Assembly (NCBI GenBank): GCA_964461455.1
Contig: CAYWUJ010000023.1
Span: 1-38,478 of the forward strand
Direction of reading: 5' to 3'
From: UBA1413 sp964461455
GTDB lineage: Bacteria > Bacteroidota > Bacteroidia > Bacteroidales > Prolixibacteraceae
DNA length: 38,478 bases
In this document: positions 16,927-26,300 of the stretch, one piece after another
Numbering within the stretch: the first letter of the stretch is position 1
Layout of the letters: each line of letters begins with the position of its first letter
Translations under genes and position numbers: made by a program
Notes under the pieces: model-generated
Database searches by the model: none
Seen by the model: the letters and a program-made list of their open reading frames with translations, nothing else
Told to the model about the DNA's origin: nothing

Positions 16927-18138
16927 ATGGGGATAATACGAGAAATTCCGGTATTTTTTATGGTGGTTTTCCTGATGGTGCTCCTGCCGGAGGCCCGGGG
17001 ACAGTCGCTCGATGAGTTGCGTAAAAAGAAGGAGTCGGCCGCCGAGGAGATTCGCTACACCAATGAGCTCCTGGGCAAGGTGGACCAGAATCAGAAGGCC
17101 ACCCTGGGAAAGCTGAGGCTCCTCAACAGTCAGATAGAACAGCGAAACCAGCTGATCACGACCATGGCGACTGAGGTGTCGCTGTTGCAGTCGCTGATTA
17201 ACGATAACTCCACCGTGGTGGAGATGCTCACTTCCGACCTGGAAAAAATCAGGGAGGAGTATGCCCTGATGGTGAGGTTTGCCTGGAAAAACCGTCGTGC
17301 CTACGACAAGCTGCTTTTTTTCCTGTCGGCCGATAATTTCAACCAGGCCTACCGTCGTTTTGCCTATGTGCGGCAATATACCGATTTCCGGCGCCGGCAG
17401 GCCGAGACCATCAGATCGATCCAGTCGATTTTGACGAAAAAGAAAATGGACCTGGAGAACCAGCAGCAGGCGCGATCCTCGGTGATGTCGCAGCAGGAGG
17501 CTGAAAGGCGCCGTTTGGCCGATCAGAAAAACCGGCAGAACAGCGTTGCCAGGGAGTTACAGCAGCAGAAAAACAGCCTGCGTAACAAGCTGACCCAGCA
17601 GCGACGCATTGAGCAGCAGCTGGAACGGGAAATCCAGCGGATCATCGAGGAGGAAGCCCGGAAACTGGCAACACCGGGAAAAGAGGGGGAACTGGGGATG
17701 ACTCCCGAGCAGAAACTGGCGGGAACTGATTTCGAACAGAATAAACGGCGAATTCCCTGGCCCGTGGAACGGGGCGTGATCACCGAGAAGTTCGGGGTAC
17801 ATACCCATCCGGTGCTGTCGAATGTCACCGTTAACAATAACGGAGTCAACATCACCACGGAAGCGGGAGCCCAGGCCCGTGCCGTCTTTAAGGGAGAGGT
17901 AAGCCGCGTCTTTGCCATCACCGGCGGTAATATGGCGGTGATTATCCGTCACGGACAATACCTGACCGTCTATTCGAACCTGGTCAACGTGGTGGTCAGA
18001 AAGGGGGATGCCGTTTCCATACGCCAGAAACTGGGGACCATATACACCGATACCAACGACGGCAACAAAACGATTCTCAAGTTCCAGATATGGAAGGAGA
18101 GCCAGAAGCTGGATCCCGAACTGTGGCTGGCACGGTGA
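16927..18138 (+). CDS. EnvC-like protein with degenerate M23 (LytM) domain
   Basis: The 403-residue protein has a signal peptide (about 1-26), a long coiled coil rich in Gln, Lys, Arg and Glu (about 27-245), and a C-terminal LytM/peptidase M23 fold (about 275-403). The zinc-binding residues are missing: where HxGxD is expected it has NNGVN (N304, N308), the last metal histidine is K385 in LKFQIW, and YSNL replaces YxHL (N351); only H342 remains. E. coli EnvC likewise lacks a working site and activates cell-wall amidases at the septum under FtsEX control. An amidase-activator role is inferred from this match; no amidase or ftsEX gene is in the window. It is the last gene of the dut operon. Confidence 0.87.
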   Translation: MGIIREIPVFFMVVFLMVLLPEARGQSLDELRKKKESAAEEIRYTNELLGKVDQNQKATLGKLRLLNSQIEQRNQLITTMATEVSLLQSLINDNSTVVEMLTSDLEKIREEYALMVRFAWKNRRAYDKLLFFLSADNFNQAYRRFAYVRQYTDFRRRQAETIRSIQSILTKKKMDLENQQQARSSVMSQQEAERRRLADQKNRQNSVARELQQQKNSLRNKLTQQRRIEQQLEREIQRIIEEEARKLATPGKEGELGMTPEQKLAGTDFEQNKRRIPWPVERGVITEKFGVHTHPVLSNVTVNNNGVNITTEAGAQARAVFKGEVSRVFAITGGNMAVIIRHGQYLTVYSNLVNVVVRKGDAVSIRQKLGTIYTDTNDGNKTILKFQIWKESQKLDPELWLAR

Positions 18139-18186
18139 TTTTTTTCTGATGTTTCTCCGGAATGCTGCACCGGGGCCTGGCGGGAA

Positions 18187-19005
18187 TCAGGGCCGTGAGG
18201 GTTCTTGCCCTGACAGGGCGGTGCCGGGAACCAGCAGGTAGTACGCCGAGGTCGTCAGAAAATTCCGCAATCCCGGAATGGCGGCAATCCACCTGGCCTG
18301 GGAGCGGGGCCGGAGGCCGAATTTCACCTCATATATGGGATTGACCAGGAAGTGCTGCTTTTCTGCCAGCTGATACCCTGCCTGGCGGAATATCTTCTCG
18401 AAACTTTCTATGGTGAGCCGGGTGTCCCTGATCTCTTCGAGGTTGGCAATGGTGGCGGCGTTTTCTCCGCCGGCGCGGAGGAGACCACGGTATAGCCGGC
18501 GCGGTAACAGGTGGATCCAGGGAAGCTTCGCCAACAGGCGATGACGGCATATCTGCTGGTGGCCGCCAAAAGGATTCTGCCATGGCGGAAAGGCCAGGAA
18601 AAAACGGCTTTCCCGGTGCATGAAATGGCTGATGAACCTCATGAACCGCTCCTGGTCATGGATGTGTTCAATCACATCGCGCATGACTACCACATCGAAT
18701 TTTCCGGGAGGCACCGGAAGCTGGTAGATGTCGGCCGATATCAGCTCTACCCTCTCCCTGCCGGGAATCCCTGCATAAAAAGTGTGGGCCAGCTCTATCT
18801 TCCCTTCGGCAAGGTCTACCCCCGTCACATGACACCCCCGCTCCAGAAAAGGCTTCAGATTACCCCCTTCGCCACAACCTACCTCGAGGATGCGCATCCC
18901 CGGGGTCACCGGTCCCCCCCTCTCAATGAACGGAAGGATATACTTTTCTGTGGTGTACTCCTGCTCTTTAAAATAGAGATGCCGGTCGGTGTGGCGTTTT
19001 TGCAT
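18187..19005 (-). CDS. Class I SAM-dependent methyltransferase
   Basis: The 272-residue protein has a Rossmann methyltransferase fold: motif I is RILEVGCGEGGNL (38-50), the SAM-ribose acidic residue is in VTGVDLAEGK (D64), and motif RDVIEHIHD follows, as in UbiE/Bioc-type enzymes. The C-terminal third carries a Trp/Pro/Gly-rich stretch (PPWQNPFGGHQQIC) found in a group of Bacteroidetes methyltransferases. The substrate cannot be told. It lies 27 bp downstream of the Crp/Fnr gene on the same strand, so the two likely share a transcript, and it converges on the EnvC-like gene. Confidence 0.88.
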   Translation of the reverse strand: MQKRHTDRHLYFKEQEYTTEKYILPFIERGGPVTPGMRILEVGCGEGGNLKPFLERGCHVTGVDLAEGKIELAHTFYAGIPGRERVELISADIYQLPVPPGKFDVVVMRDVIEHIHDQERFMRFISHFMHRESRFFLAFPPWQNPFGGHQQICRHRLLAKLPWIHLLPRRLYRGLLRAGGENAATIANLEEIRDTRLTIESFEKIFRQAGYQLAEKQHFLVNPIYEVKFGLRPRSQARWIAAIPGLRNFLTTSAYYLLVPGTALSGQEPSRP

Positions 19006-19032
19006 GGACCTCCTTATCTGCCCCCGGAAGGA

Positions 19033-19734
19033 CTAAATCCCCGCTACCTTGCGAAGACCCGAAATGTTGATAAACTTAATCTTTCTGCCCTGAAGCTCTA
19101 TCAGGTTGTCTTGCCGGAATTCCGACAAAAGCCTGATGACCGATTCGGTGGCTGTTCCCACCATGTTGGCAAGCTCCTCCCGGGTCAGCGATATCTGCAG
19201 GGTATTCTGGTGGTCGAGTTCAAAATCCTCCTTCAAAAGAAGCAAAACCTCGGCAAGCCTCTCCCTGACCGACTTCTGGGCAATATCGGTGATGTAGTCG
19301 TTGGCTTCACGCAATTCACGGCATACAATCTGAAGCATGTGATGCGAAAATTGCCAGTTGTTCTGAATGAGATACAGAAGGGTCTGATAGGGAACATGAC
19401 ACAAAACAGCCTCCTCGATGATTTTGGCGGTGGTACAAGCCAGCTCCTGGCTTAACAACGACCGGTAGGCGATGATCTCACCACGCTTGGCAAACCTGAT
19501 GATCTGCTCCTTGCCGTCAATGCCGGTCTTGAATATCTTGACAATCCCCCGGGTGACACAATAAAAACCCGTCAGCCGGCTTCCCTCACGGTAAACAATC
19601 GTCCCTTTACGGTATGAGGAACAACTCTTCTCATAATTGAGACGGTTCAGCTCTTCATCCGTCAACTTCTTGAACAGCAAAAAACCCCCCAGATCGGTAT
19701 CGTCATCCGTTGGCCTCCTTAGCATCGTCCTCAT
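19033..19734 (-). CDS. Crp/Fnr family transcriptional regulator
   Basis: The 233-residue protein has an N-terminal cyclic-nucleotide-binding-type beta roll (about 20-130, with GFYCVTRGIVKIFKTGIDGKEQII) and a C-terminal winged helix whose recognition region reads LTREELANMVGTATESVIRLLSEF. The cysteine pattern that holds the oxygen-sensing cluster in FNR is not present, and the cAMP-contacting residues of Crp are not obvious, so the ligand is unknown. It is divergent from yceI across 217 bp and precedes the methyltransferase gene. A 10-bp palindrome TTAGATCTAA lies at 19741-19750, just ahead of its start, and could be an autoregulatory site. Confidence 0.92.
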   Translation of the reverse strand: MRTMLRRPTDDDTDLGGFLLFKKLTDEELNRLNYEKSCSSYRKGTIVYREGSRLTGFYCVTRGIVKIFKTGIDGKEQIIRFAKRGEIIAYRSLLSQELACTTAKIIEEAVLCHVPYQTLLYLIQNNWQFSHHMLQIVCRELREANDYITDIAQKSVRERLAEVLLLLKEDFELDHQNTLQISLTREELANMVGTATESVIRLLSEFRQDNLIELQGRKIKFINISGLRKVAGI

Positions 19735-19781
19735 ATCGGCTTAGATCTAAAAGAATGTGAATTCCCTTAATTTGAACGCCA

Positions 19782-19812
19782 TAAAGATACAACTTCCCGG
19801 AAACCTTACAAA
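19782..19812 (-). promoter_or_regulatory. Promoter of the Crp/Fnr-methyltransferase operon
   Basis: Read on the minus strand this is TTTG (19809-19812), 19 bp, then TATCTTTA (19782-19789). The -33 box and spacing match the Bacteroidetes consensus and the -7 box misses only the final G. It would start transcription about 40 bp before the gene. Confidence 0.55.
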
Positions 19813-19856
19813 TTTATACCCTCCCGTGTTCTTATTTTACTCCCTCAACAACACCC

Positions 19857-19887
19857 TGTTCATTTATTTCCATCCCACACATGAACA
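19857..19887. promoter_or_regulatory. Inverted repeat TGTTCAT-N17-ATGAACA between the Crp/Fnr gene and yceI
   Basis: Seven-base half sites TGTTCAT (19857-19863) and ATGAACA (19881-19887) face each other across 17 bp, about 65 bp before the yceI start. The layout could be an operator for a dimeric regulator such as the adjacent Crp/Fnr protein. The spacer is longer than in known Crp/Fnr sites, so chance is a real alternative. Confidence 0.25.
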
Positions 19888-19951
19888 AAATAAGGAGTAA
19901 TTTGTCTTAAAATGAAATTCAGAAGTACTAACAGACAAAAAGAGAAAGAAG

Positions 19952-20548
19952 ATGAATATTTTGAAACGTTTTTTTGCACTATTGATTTTAGTGGCTGCTT
20001 TTTCGGGAGCAGCAACCGCCAACCGGTATGAGGTGGATCACACCAGGAGTTCTGTGAAGTGGAATGGTAAGAAGGTTACCGGAGAGCATTACGGGAGTAT
20101 CGGGCTCAAAAGCGGCATGCTCGAAATGAAGGATGGTCATATTTCTGCGGCGACCATGGCGATGGATATGACCACCATCGTTTGTGAAGATATTACCGAT
20201 GCCGGCTCCAACGGCCGTTTGGTAGGCCACCTGAAATCGGATGATTTCTTTTCCGTGGAAAAATTCCCCATGGCCACTTTTGTCCTGACGCAGGTAAAAA
20301 TGGTAAAGGGCAATGAGTATGATTTTACCGGCAACCTGACCATCAAGGGGATTACGCATCCGGTGACTTTCAGGGCCACCGCGGTTGCCGAAGGCACCAT
20401 GCTGCGGAGCAGCGGTAAGATTGTGGTCAACAGGGCTAAATATGACGTGAAGTTCGGTTCTGGCTCCTTTTTCACCGGACTGGGAGACAACCTGATTTAT
20501 GATGATTTCACGCTTGATTTTGCGCTGGTGGCGGAGAAGAAATCCTAA
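19952..20548 (+). CDS. YceI family periplasmic protein
   Basis: The 198-residue protein begins with a signal peptide (about MNILKRFFALLILVAAFSGAATA) and continues as a YceI domain: YEVDHTRSSVKWNGKKVTGEHYG, MDMTTIVCEDI, the LVGHLKSDDFFSVEKFPMATF core, and TIKGITHPVTF. YceI proteins are extended eight-stranded lipocalin-like barrels that bind isoprenoid lipids such as polyprenyl pyrophosphate in the periplasm. The physiological role here is unknown; in some bacteria they respond to base or osmotic stress. It is divergent from the Crp/Fnr gene, which may control it, and its stop codon overlaps that of the convergent GH32-like gene. Confidence 0.94.
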   Translation: MNILKRFFALLILVAAFSGAATANRYEVDHTRSSVKWNGKKVTGEHYGSIGLKSGMLEMKDGHISAATMAMDMTTIVCEDITDAGSNGRLVGHLKSDDFFSVEKFPMATFVLTQVKMVKGNEYDFTGNLTIKGITHPVTFRATAVAEGTMLRSSGKIVVNRAKYDVKFGSGSFFTGLGDNLIYDDFTLDFALVAEKKS

Positions 20549-21996
20549 TCTTCCTTTTCCCAGATCGATTTCAGGGGGATCATTTCCAGTTCCTCGACCA
20601 CGATTTCCCCCCCGGTGTTGAAAAGAACAAAGCTGCGGTCATTTTCTTCGTTGAAGGCAACGGAGGAGATGGCCGCTCTTCCGTTATTGGCGAACACCTC
20701 TATCGACGACCGGTCGATGAGTATGTCGAGGGTGATTTTGTTATCGACGGGTTCCAGGGGTACTGCCTGACCCATCAGGGAGAGGATTCCTCTTTTGACA
20801 TTGTAAACTATTTCGGTACCCTGGACTTTTTTGCCTGCGCGCAGCATGAAGCCAAAAGATTCGCAATTGCCGAGGTCGAAGCGTCCCTTGATTCTCACCA
20901 ATTCCCCATCGAATTTCTTCACCAGATTTTTGCCGATGCCGGGAATCAGTTTTTCATTTTTCCAGGCAGACGGTTTTCCATGGAGTTTTTCCAGTTCCCT
21001 GACCGGTTGCCGGAAGAGGTAAATTCCCGAGGCCACTTTCCTGAGGGAGAGTTCCGTGGGAAAGGTGAGCTGTCCGTGAAAGGGCATTCCCGGCCATTCG
21101 TCATTTTTCATCAGGGCCATTTGGATGGCTCTGCCATCGCCGGTGGAAAGGTTGCTAAAGGTCGTGGCTCCTGCAAAGTTTCTGCTGTAGTCGCATTTCA
21201 TGCGAATGCTCTCGGGAGTAAAGCTTTTACCGTCGAAGGCCCCGATAACGTAATCGCCGTTGCCGTCGATGATCACCCAGCGGGTGTCGTCGGCGCGGTT
21301 GTTAACCCTGAGTTCGAGCAGGTCGGGACGGCCGGCAAAGCCTGCCAGATGACTCTGATATTCCCAATTCGTCAGGTTGTCAGAAGTGTATATCGAAAAT
21401 CCCTGTTTGCGTTCGTCGTTGTCGGGTCTCCGGTAGAGGAGCATCACCCATTTTCCTGTAGGGGCGTGGAAGAAGAGCCTGGGATGCCGGGCCTGGTCGT
21501 TCTCATCGAAGGGAAGTACCGGGTTGGCGGCGTGTTTCTGCCAGCTGGCACCCCCGTCGGTACTCACTGCCAGGCGCTGCCCGCACCCCTGGCTGGTGTA
21601 AATGATCACCAGCGTCTTCACACTCCCCTTCTGTTTCCCCAGGAGATTGTCGTGGTCAACGGCCACACTCCCCGGAAGGGCCGTGCATAACTCCTTGTCC
21701 TCCGAAAGATTGTCGGGAAAAACAGCCACCGGCAGGTGTTCCCAGGTCACCAGGTCAGGGCTCACCGCATGCCCCCAGTGGGAGTATCCCTCTTCCAGGC
21801 CTTTGGGATTGTACTGGTAGAAGAGGTGGTATTTCCCGTCAAAAAACAACAGTCCCGAGGGGTATCCCATATAATTCCTCTCAGGCGTGAAGTGGTAACG
21901 CGGGCGGTATTTCTCCTTGTAATAAACTCCTTCGGGTGTGGCTGCCGTGAGAATAAGGCCCGCCAGCAGGCATGCAAGTATCAGGATACGCTTCAT
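20545..21996 (-). CDS. GH32-like protein lacking the catalytic acids (probable pseudoenzyme)
   Basis: The 483-residue protein has a signal peptide (MKRILILACLLAGLILTAA) and an overall GH32 layout: a five-bladed propeller (HLFYQYNP, SHWGHAVSPDLVTWEHLPVA) followed by a C-terminal beta-sandwich (IDRSSIEVFANNGRAAISS, the usual GH32C pattern). GH32 enzymes cut fructans such as levan, inulin or sucrose. All three catalytic acids are gone: WMNDPNG reads YMGYPSG (nucleophile D replaced by Y45), RDP reads RHP (H171), and the acid/base EC reads GR (G222, R223). The frame is otherwise intact over full length, which argues for selection and for a sugar-binding or other non-hydrolytic role. It starts 36 bp after the DUF58 gene. 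Confidence 0.85.
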   Translation of the reverse strand: MKRILILACLLAGLILTAATPEGVYYKEKYRPRYHFTPERNYMGYPSGLLFFDGKYHLFYQYNPKGLEEGYSHWGHAVSPDLVTWEHLPVAVFPDNLSEDKELCTALPGSVAVDHDNLLGKQKGSVKTLVIIYTSQGCGQRLAVSTDGGASWQKHAANPVLPFDENDQARHPRLFFHAPTGKWVMLLYRRPDNDERKQGFSIYTSDNLTNWEYQSHLAGFAGRPDLLELRVNNRADDTRWVIIDGNGDYVIGAFDGKSFTPESIRMKCDYSRNFAGATTFSNLSTGDGRAIQMALMKNDEWPGMPFHGQLTFPTELSLRKVASGIYLFRQPVRELEKLHGKPSAWKNEKLIPGIGKNLVKKFDGELVRIKGRFDLGNCESFGFMLRAGKKVQGTEIVYNVKRGILSLMGQAVPLEPVDNKITLDILIDRSSIEVFANNGRAAISSVAFNEENDRSFVLFNTGGEIVVEELEMIPLKSIWEKED

Positions 21997-22032
21997 TCGG
22001 TTATCTGTAATTGATTCGTTGACGGGATAAAA

Positions 22033-22962
22033 TTACCATAGTTTTTTACGTTTCACCAGGTATGAGAACAAAACATCCCTGAATCCGGCGTTTATATCGG
22101 CGGTGGCCAGGTCTATCCTGTACTGGCCGCACTTGCTCTTCAGTTCTTCGAAATAGCGGCTGACCTGATGAACATACTCCTCCCTGACGTCCCAGGGGTT
22201 AAGGCGTACCGACCCGCCGTTCTCCAGGTCGATGAAACGGTGAGGACGGTTGGAATACCGGAATTCCTGTTCCTGGCGATGGTCGGTGACATGGTAGAGC
22301 AGCACCTCATGTTTGTTATAGCGCAGATGCCTGAGGGCCTCAAAGATATCGCCTTCTTCGCCGGTGCTCAGCATGTCGCTGAAAATGACCACCAGCGACC
22401 GTTTATGGATATTCTCGGCCACCTGGTGCAGAATGTCAGAAGTGCGGGAACCCCTGTTCAGGGCGACATGCCCGGGTTGGAGGAGTTCCGCTAGTTTTCC
22501 CATCATCACCTCGGCGTGCACCGGGGAGAGACGTGGCTGCGAATGGAATTCTATCTCTTCCGAAAAGAGGGTGAGCCCCACGGCATCACGCTGCCTGCGC
22601 AACAGGTGAATGAGCGCAGCCGAAGTATATACCGAAAAGGCCAGTTTGCTCATTAACCTGTCGGTTCCCTTCCCATAGGGAAACAACATCGACGATGAAG
22701 TGTCGATGACCAGCTGGCAGCGCAGGTTGGTCTCCTCCTCGTACTGCTTGACAAACAGCTTGTCGGTACGGGCATAGAGCTTCCAGTCGATAGGCCTGGT
22801 CGATTCTCCCTGGTTGTACAGCCGGTGTTCGGCAAATTCCACGGAAAAACCATGGAAGGGACTCCGGTGAAGACCGGTGATGAATCCTTCCACCACTTCC
22901 CGGGCGATCAGTTCCAGGTTGTCAAACTCCTGCAGCTGCCGGATGTCTATCAGGTTTTTCAA
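22033..22962 (-). CDS. DUF58 protein with vWA-like domain
   Basis: The 309-residue protein belongs to the DUF58 family. The family core RLYNQGESTRPIDWKLYAR, then LFVKQYEEE, is at about 47-77, and a von Willebrand A-like MIDAS motif DTSSS follows at 87-91. Such proteins usually sit beside a MoxR AAA+ ATPase and act with it in stress or chaperone-like roles; here no moxR or other vWA gene is adjacent, which is unusual. No membrane segment is seen, so it is cytoplasmic. It follows trxA by 14 bp and precedes the GH32-like gene by 36 bp on the same strand, so it may be part of the dnaE-trxA transcript. Confidence 0.9.
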   Translation of the reverse strand: MKNLIDIRQLQEFDNLELIAREVVEGFITGLHRSPFHGFSVEFAEHRLYNQGESTRPIDWKLYARTDKLFVKQYEEETNLRCQLVIDTSSSMLFPYGKGTDRLMSKLAFSVYTSAALIHLLRRQRDAVGLTLFSEEIEFHSQPRLSPVHAEVMMGKLAELLQPGHVALNRGSRTSDILHQVAENIHKRSLVVIFSDMLSTGEEGDIFEALRHLRYNKHEVLLYHVTDHRQEQEFRYSNRPHRFIDLENGGSVRLNPWDVREEYVHQVSRYFEELKSKCGQYRIDLATADINAGFRDVLFSYLVKRKKLW

Positions 22963-22976
22963 TGGATGGCCCTACC

Positions 22977-23294
22977 TTACAAAAGGGCGTTAAGCTTACT
23001 CACCAGAGTGGCTTTGGGACATGCCCCGACCTGCTTGTCGGCAATCTCCCCGTTTTTGAAAAAGAGAACCGTGGGGATATTTCTGATACCAAAGCTGGTG
23101 GCGACCTCGGGATTTGAATCCACATCGACCTTCCCGATAACGGCCTTTCCTTCAAACTCACCGTGCATCTCCTCCACAAAGGGGGCAATCATCCTGCAGG
23201 GACCACACCAGGCCGCCCAAAAATCAAGCATGACCGGCACTTCTGATTTCAATACGATCTCCTTGTAGTTTCCATCGGTAATTTCCAAAGCCAT
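22977..23294 (-). CDS. trxA: Thioredoxin
   Basis: The 105-residue protein is a single-domain thioredoxin with the classical redox site WCGPC (C30 and C33), the cis-proline loop NIPTV, and the FWAAWCGPCRMIAPF context. It lacks a signal peptide and so acts in the cytoplasm as a general disulfide reductant, for example towards ribonucleotide reductase such as NrdJ in this window, though that pairing is inference. It lies 49 bp downstream of dnaE and 14 bp upstream of the DUF58 gene on the same strand. Confidence 0.97.
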   Translation of the reverse strand: MALEITDGNYKEIVLKSEVPVMLDFWAAWCGPCRMIAPFVEEMHGEFEGKAVIGKVDVDSNPEVATSFGIRNIPTVLFFKNGEIADKQVGACPKATLVSKLNALL

Positions 23295-23343
23295 AATGAC
23301 AGATATTTAATGTTTGTGAAATTCGTGATTGTTGCAAAAATAG

Positions 23344-26300
23344 TCAATTGATCCGATATGCCATTTCAGGATGCTCATCAAAAAAACGCATAAATTCATC
23401 GCTCACCTCTATCCTGCTGTTTCGCGAGAAAAGATGGACCGAATGGTTGCTCTCCTCGTCATAAATATTGAATTTCAGCAGGGCGTTACCCTTGTTTTTC
23501 CTGAGCAGTTTCTCCATCTCATGGATGACGGCTTCTTTTACCGACGCCAGGGGAAGGGTGATGGTCAGGCTTTTGATATGGTTTTTACGCACTTCCGACA
23601 GAAGTTCCATGTTGGTGACCTTGAATTCCATGGTTTCGGAGTTGTACCTTTTCTGGATTTTTCCCCTGACCAGCACAAAAAGCCCGGGCTTGCAATACTT
23701 GCCGAATTCGACATAATCCTGGTTAAAAAAGAAAAACTGCCGCGAGTCGGTATAATCGGAGAGGGTCAGCTTGCTGTAGGGTTTCCCGTTTTTGGAGTAA
23801 CTCTCGGAGGCTTCGAGAACCATTCCGCCGAAGGTAAGTTCCTGATCCTTAAATTTTTCAATTTGCTCATTGATTTCCCTGAGGCCGATGCCCCGGGTGC
23901 AGAAGTGGTCGATTTCCAGCTTATAGTCGTCGAGGGGGTGGGCGGTAAGGTAGATGCCGATCACTCCCTTTTCCTTGTCGAGGAGGACCAGTTGGGGCCA
24001 TTCGGGAATGGCGGGAATATCGGGACGGCGGACCACCTGGTGGGAGGGCGAGTCCCCGAAGAGGCTCTGCTGCATCGACTGGGACTCCTGCTGTATTTTG
24101 CTGCCATACCTGACCAGCCTCTCAATGAAATTGACAGAGTCGTTCTCGTTTTCCCCGGCAAAGAACTGGCTCCTTCTGACGGAGCCGAAACTGTCGAAGG
24201 CTCCGGCCATGGCCAGGGCTTCCAGGGTTTTTTTCGTGACGCTCTGCAGGTTGACCCTTTCGGAAAAATCAAAGATATCCCTGAAATCACCTCCCCTTTC
24301 CCGTTCTGAGACGATATCGTTGACCACCCCTTCGCCTACCCCCTTAACGGCGGCCATCCCGAAACGGATATTGCCATGCCGGTTTACGGTGAACTTGACA
24401 AAGCTCTCGTTGATATCGGGCCCCAGAACGTTCATTTTCATTCTTTTGCACTCCTGCATGAATTTGGTGATCTCGGAGAGCTGGCTGAGGTTGCGGCTAA
24501 GGTTGGCCGCCATGAATTCTGCAGGGTAGTGGGCCTTGAGGTACCCGGTTTGGTAGGCGACATAGGCATAGCACACCGAGTGCGACTTGTTGAAGGCATA
24601 GGAGGCAAAAGACTCCCAGTCGTGCCATATCTTTTCTATCACGTCTCCGGGTTCTTTTTTCACCTGATGGCACTCTTCCAGAAACCGCGGATTGGCGAGG
24701 CATCCCCCGACGAACCTCTCTTTCAGCTTGAACATCAGATCTTCTATCTTCTTGCCCATGGCCTTGCGCAGCTTATCGGACTCTCCCCGGGTGAAATTCG
24801 CCAACAGGCGCGAAAGAAGCATCACCTGTTCCTGGAAGACTGTGATCCCATAGGTTTCACTCAGGTATTCCTCCATCATGGGAAGGTCATACTCCACCTT
24901 CTTTTTGCCGTTTTTACGGGCGATGAATTCGGGGATATAATCCATGGGACCGGGGCGGTAGAGGGCGTTCATGGCCACCAGGTCCTCAAAACGGTTGGGT
25001 TTCAGCTCCCTGAGGTGCTTTTTCATCCCCTCCGATTCAAACTGGAAGATCGCCGTGGTCTCCCCTTTGCTGAAAAGCTCGTAGGTCACAGGGTCATCGA
25101 AGGGAATGGCATCGATATCGAGGGTGGTGCCATGGGATTTTCGGATGTTCTCAATGGACTCCTTGATGATGGAGAGGGTTTTGAGACCCAGGAAGTCCAT
25201 TTTCAGTAACCCCAGGCTTTCCACGAACCTGCCGTCGTACTGGGTGGTGGGCAGGTTGTCGTCTTTGGTGGGCATCAGGGGGATATGGTCGGTCAGGGGA
25301 TTACGGCTGATCAGGATGCCGCAGGCATGAGTCCCCGACTGCCTGACCGACCCCTCGAGAATTTCGGCAAACCGTATGGTTTTGGCAATCAGCGGATTGG
25401 GGGAGTTGCGTTCTTTCTTCAGCTCGGGACTATCCTGGAATGCCTTTCTGAAGGTCATTTTCGGGGCTTCGGGGACCAGTTTGGCGAGCCTGTCGGCTTC
25501 GGGGAGGGGCAGTTTCAGTACCCGTGCCACGTCGCGGATCGCCATTTTGGTAGCCATGGTGGCAAAGGTGCAGATATGGGCCACCTTGTCCTTTCCGTAT
25601 TTTTCCACCACCCAGTCAAGCACCTGCTGGCGGCCGTCGTCGTCGAAGTCGATGTCGACGTCGGGCAGGGAGACCCTGTCGGGATTGAGAAAGCGCTCAA
25701 AGAGGAGATTATGGCGAATGGGATCGATATTGGTGATTCCCGTACAGTACGATACGGCAGCCCCTGCCGCCGATCCCCTTCCGGGGCCTACCAGAACCCC
25801 CATCCTGCGGGCGGCATTGATGAAGTCCTGGGTGATGAGAAAATACCCGGGGTATCCCATCTTTTTGATGACCCCGAGTTCGAAGTCAAGACGGGTGATG
25901 ACCTCCGACGGCAGCGGTTCCCCGTAAAGCCGGGGAGCCCCCAGGTAGACCAGATGCCTGAGATACTCCGATTCAAATTTAATCCTCGCCACCTTTTCAA
26001 AGCCTCCCAGGCGCGTGTAGTCATCAAGCGTGAACTCTTCAATCAGCCCCTCCTCAGTCAGGTTCCTGCGGAACTCCTCCACGGTGCCGAACTCTTCGGG
26101 AATCGGAAACACAGGCATGATGGGGTCTTCGTCGATCTTATACTCTTCCACCTTTGCGGCGACCTCCATGGTAGTGGCGAGGGTTTCGGGAAGGTCAGCA
26201 AAGAGGAGGTTCATCTCCTGGGTGGTCTTAAACCACTCCTGCTTGGTATACTTCATCCTGTTGGGATCGTCGAGGTCCTTGCCGGTGTTGAGGCAAATCA

